A stretch of 64,000 nt of DNA from Polytrichum commune (taxonomy: Eukaryota > Streptophyta > Polytrichopsida > Polytrichales > Polytrichaceae). This document shows, piece after piece, positions 61,901-64,000 of this stretch. The notes below the pieces were generated by a model, which searched no databases, was not told the origin of the DNA, and was given only the letters and a program-made list of their open reading frames with translations. The stretch covers positions 35,283,081 to 35,347,080 of the forward strand of contig OX485809.1 in the NCBI GenBank assembly GCA_950295325.1, read 5' to 3'. Numbering within the stretch: position 1 is the stretch's first letter; each line of letters starts with the position of its first letter. The position numbers were made by a program, and so were the translations under genes.

Positions 61901-63725
61901 CCAGACGGGATCTAAACAGTAAAATCATGGTTTCAGGAAAACAAAACAAAAAAAATGAGTGGAGAAAGAAAGATCACCGTTCCACTTACATCTCTGACTT
62001 TTAGACCCCGGATTGCTTAGCAGACCGACATATTCATGAGAGTCATTTGTTGTACTCTCATCATCCCCCAATCTGATATAAGACAAAAGTGATAAGTTTG
62101 TTTGCACTTGTGTTTGTCCATAAGTCATAGTGGTAAAACTAAATTGGAATAATGCAATAAGGAAAGCTAACAGGAAAACATCATGACCAAGTCCTTTAGC
62201 TCCATTGAGCAAGAAGTAAATTGAACCATCCACCATTCTGTGACACCCTCTCAAAATCTTGAATATGTGGTCTTTTGGCACTAAGCAGTGAACCAAAAAC
62301 CAACAGCTTTTTGAAGCACCCGTGCCCCTTCTAAACAAATATTGAACTACTGCTTTCTGATCATCTATCAAGGTTCTTGCAGACTGCCTCTCAGAAACTA
62401 TAACCAGAGAAGAGAAAGAGAAATACTGGAATTTTCTAAAGCAGGGGAACAACAATGCTGCACTAATTAGCAGTGCCCACTTAAATAAGTGATGCCAACC
62501 TTGACAGCATGATTGAGAGGTGTTTAACATATACGTTGAAGGCAGTTTTTTGTAAAATATTCTCGACTATGCCAAAGTCATTCAAGTATCTCTCTGGAAG
62601 GTAATGTGGTTTTCTTTTTCCATCTGGCAAAGGCCATTGAAGATCAAAGAGCCCTTAATAACCACAGGGCCAGTGAACGGAAGCCATACTTAGGGTAACT
62701 GAGGGGACGCAAAGGCGCATCTCACACTAGAAAACAATTCAGAAATTGATCACTGTAGTAAACTATTCATCTCAGTGACAGAATGGTGTAAAATGTATGC
62801 CAAAGATTTATCAATCACCATAAAGGAACTCAAGCGACTGCCATCAGGAGACTAAGGTTGAATTAATTTACTCACTTTCGACGGATTACATCATCTTGCG
62901 CAACCTCTAGCTTGGCAGCTATGTCGGCCGCATTCGAGGCATGGCAGAAGGAACCCAGCACAACAGCCACCAGGAAGCATGCAACTCCAGGAAACAAAAT
63001 GGATGCACGGTTCAACCCATCGTCCAGAAAATAATTCACCGTCGTCCCTGCCATCAAAGTAGAGAACAGATTAGCCCGTCTGTTCCACTCCACTCCACAC
63101 AAATGCAGAATTTTGCCAAAATGTGCAAAGTAGATGTGCATAATTCGGTGTCTGTTCTTCAACGGACACCTATATTTGAGTGGTGTATGGATGGGTGTGA
63201 ATCTAAGAACAGACAGAAAGATATGTGTTGAAAAGAGATTGGACTGCGTGCTCAATACTTGTGAACCATTCTAGATTGTAATAGTCAACATGGGGGGCCC
63301 GCTATATGATCATTTAAATACTTAGAGAATCTTCACTTTGACAAATAAAACACGACCTCCAAATTTTATGACGAAAGTGGCTTCAGGCACGATGTGGATT
63401 TGCTATTCATCTCGCACTAATTGCGTATTTCATATCCTATAAGAAGTGGGTGCAGAGAGAAAAGTGTCCGTTTTAGACCCGGTTACCTTCGAAGGCAGGG
63501 ACTTCCTCTCAAGAATATTAGAAAGAAAAGTCCTCTAAATCATGAGATTGCTTGGGGAACGAAAGAAAAATAAGAAAGAAGAATACCAAGCACAACGGCA
63601 AGGCTGGCGGACACCACCTCCGTCAAAGAGATCCCCACGAATGCGAGGGAGTATTGCATCCCCATGTTCCCCAGGCACAGTGCCAATCCGCCGAACATGG
63701 CAAAGGCCACAGAAGCCCCATTGTC
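58951..63725 (-). CDS. UPS: ureide permease (UPS family), 5' end outside window
   Basis: UPS proteins import allantoin, uracil and related compounds by proton symport. Six exons on the minus strand: 63725-63587, 63047-62876, 62072-61990, 61700-61537, 61311-60937 and 59118-58951. They have GT/AG borders and compatible phases and give 366 residues; the N-terminal exon(s) lie beyond 64000. Diagnostic stretches are FVGISLTEVVSASLAVVLG, NYFLDDGLNRASILFPGV, the SNAADIAAKL end of the first half, the hydrophilic central loop ending LESHRAIKVKGKSVLFGLL, and CGFGNGFQFMGGQAAGYAAA followed by LPLVGTLWGIVLFGEYHGSS. It is polytopic, with the usual split into two hydrophobic halves around the loop, which carries the GKS-type site. 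Introns host several repeats; the 1.8-kb last intron holds three. No defect is seen in the visible coding part. Confidence 0.92.
59247..59486. repeat. long hairpin-forming inverted repeat in the permease intron
   Basis: Arms of about 95-100 bp pair with roughly 85-90% identity around a ~40-bp loop. GAAGAACATTCTATGT near 59314 pairs with ACATAGAATGTTCTTC near 59405, and the ends GCTTACAAG and CTTGTAAGC match. It is non-coding. Confidence 0.85.
59690..60046. mobile_element. MITE, CACTAA-ended family (copy A)
   Basis: Ends CACTAAATAGTCCTA and TAGGACTATTTAGTG are perfect inverses. TA flanks the left end (59688-59689) and TT the right. The interior has further inverted blocks (GTGGGCCACATTAAT type) and the GAAGTCTTCATGAAGACTT palindrome. 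It is the better-preserved of two copies and lies in the last permease intron. Confidence 0.82.
60453..60780 (+). repeat. dispersed ~320-bp repeat family, copy 1
   Basis: Begins CAGACACTTAAATTTGAGTGG and ends GTGTCTA. It aligns end to end with 63163-63470 and in reverse with 52085-52333. It lies in the last permease intron. Confidence 0.75.
63163..63470 (+). repeat. dispersed ~320-bp repeat family, copy 2
   Basis: Begins CGGACACCTATATTTGAGTGG and ends AAAGTGTCCG, giving a perfect 7-bp inverted terminus CGGACAC. It lies in the permease intron 63048-63586. Confidence 0.75.
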
Positions 63726-64000
63726 CTGCACCAAATCAAATCAAATGTCCACCAAAAATGTGAGCACCAAAAATCTCCCCTCCTGCCGCCTTGGGGTAAA
63801 ACTGGGCGCTTGTGTGGTGTACTCCATCTCTATCTATAAAATTGAGTCCACCGAATACTGTATTTGATGTCCTTATTGCACGCAGGCGGCCCCCATTGGT
63901 GCCGACAAAGGGCTAGACTTACAGAAATTGCCCAAAGATGTCAGAAAAGCACGAGGAAACGAAATAAAATAGAAGTAGACTACATCAAAGTGAACATCCT

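Noticed and set aside
63840-64000. A further upstream permease exon near the right edge (donor-like GTAAGT on the minus strand around 63915-63925)
   Set aside because: The translated candidate does not match the UPS sequence expected before the 63725 exon well enough to include it.
1-64000. tRNA genes
   Set aside because: Scanning by eye for B-box-like GGTTCGA stretches found none with a matching A box and foldable cloverleaf; a covariance search would be decisive.

Overview
The window is nuclear DNA of a land plant. It holds intron-bearing plant genes (SEC15 exocyst subunit, MOC1 chloroplast Holliday-junction resolvase, ureide permease), a TTTAGGG-type interstitial telomeric run, and A+T-rich intergenic DNA full of plant transposon families (MULE/FAR1, hAT, pogo-like, copia, MITEs). 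The soluble TKL kinase with a long helical N-terminal region is a type I associate mainly with bryophytes and other non-seed plants. A non-flowering plant is therefore my best guess, but it is not proven by anything in the window.

Layout. Bases 1-12,000 hold no recognisable host gene: a decayed pogo-like transposase, several terminal-inverted-repeat (TIR) elements, a possible LTR promoter and tandem duplications. Bases 12,000-22,300 are the main genic block: a hypothetical ORF, an SDR dehydrogenase (with a possible short first exon 2.4 kb upstream) and SEC15 in two exons, followed by four tandem copies of the SEC15 3' end. Bases 24,274-28,104 are one intact-looking Mutator-like element with roughly 0.43-0.51 kb TIRs, an 8-bp target duplication and a FAR1-type transposase broken by a single in-frame TGA. 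Next come a MITE (28,442-28,851) and a deleted hAT element (29,919-31,027). MOC1 runs from 31,659 to 35,424 on the + strand. Bases 35,430-45,600 carry copia and unidentified transposon relics. The TKL kinase is at 45,645-47,960 on the - strand, with a threefold tandem repeat in its upstream region. Bases 50,000-58,900 are again repeats, including a second MITE copy, a fold-back element and a second pogo relic. The ureide permease gene occupies 58,951 to the right edge on the - strand; its first exon or exons lie outside the window.

The five genes work in unrelated processes (exocytosis, plastid DNA recombination, signalling, nitrogen transport, oxidoreduction), so there is no sign of a functional cluster. 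The unusual content is structural: transposon copies with clean ends inside introns of SEC15, MOC1 and the permease, and tandem amplification at gene ends. Exon boundaries were set by reading frames, GT/AG sites and family conservation, without transcripts.
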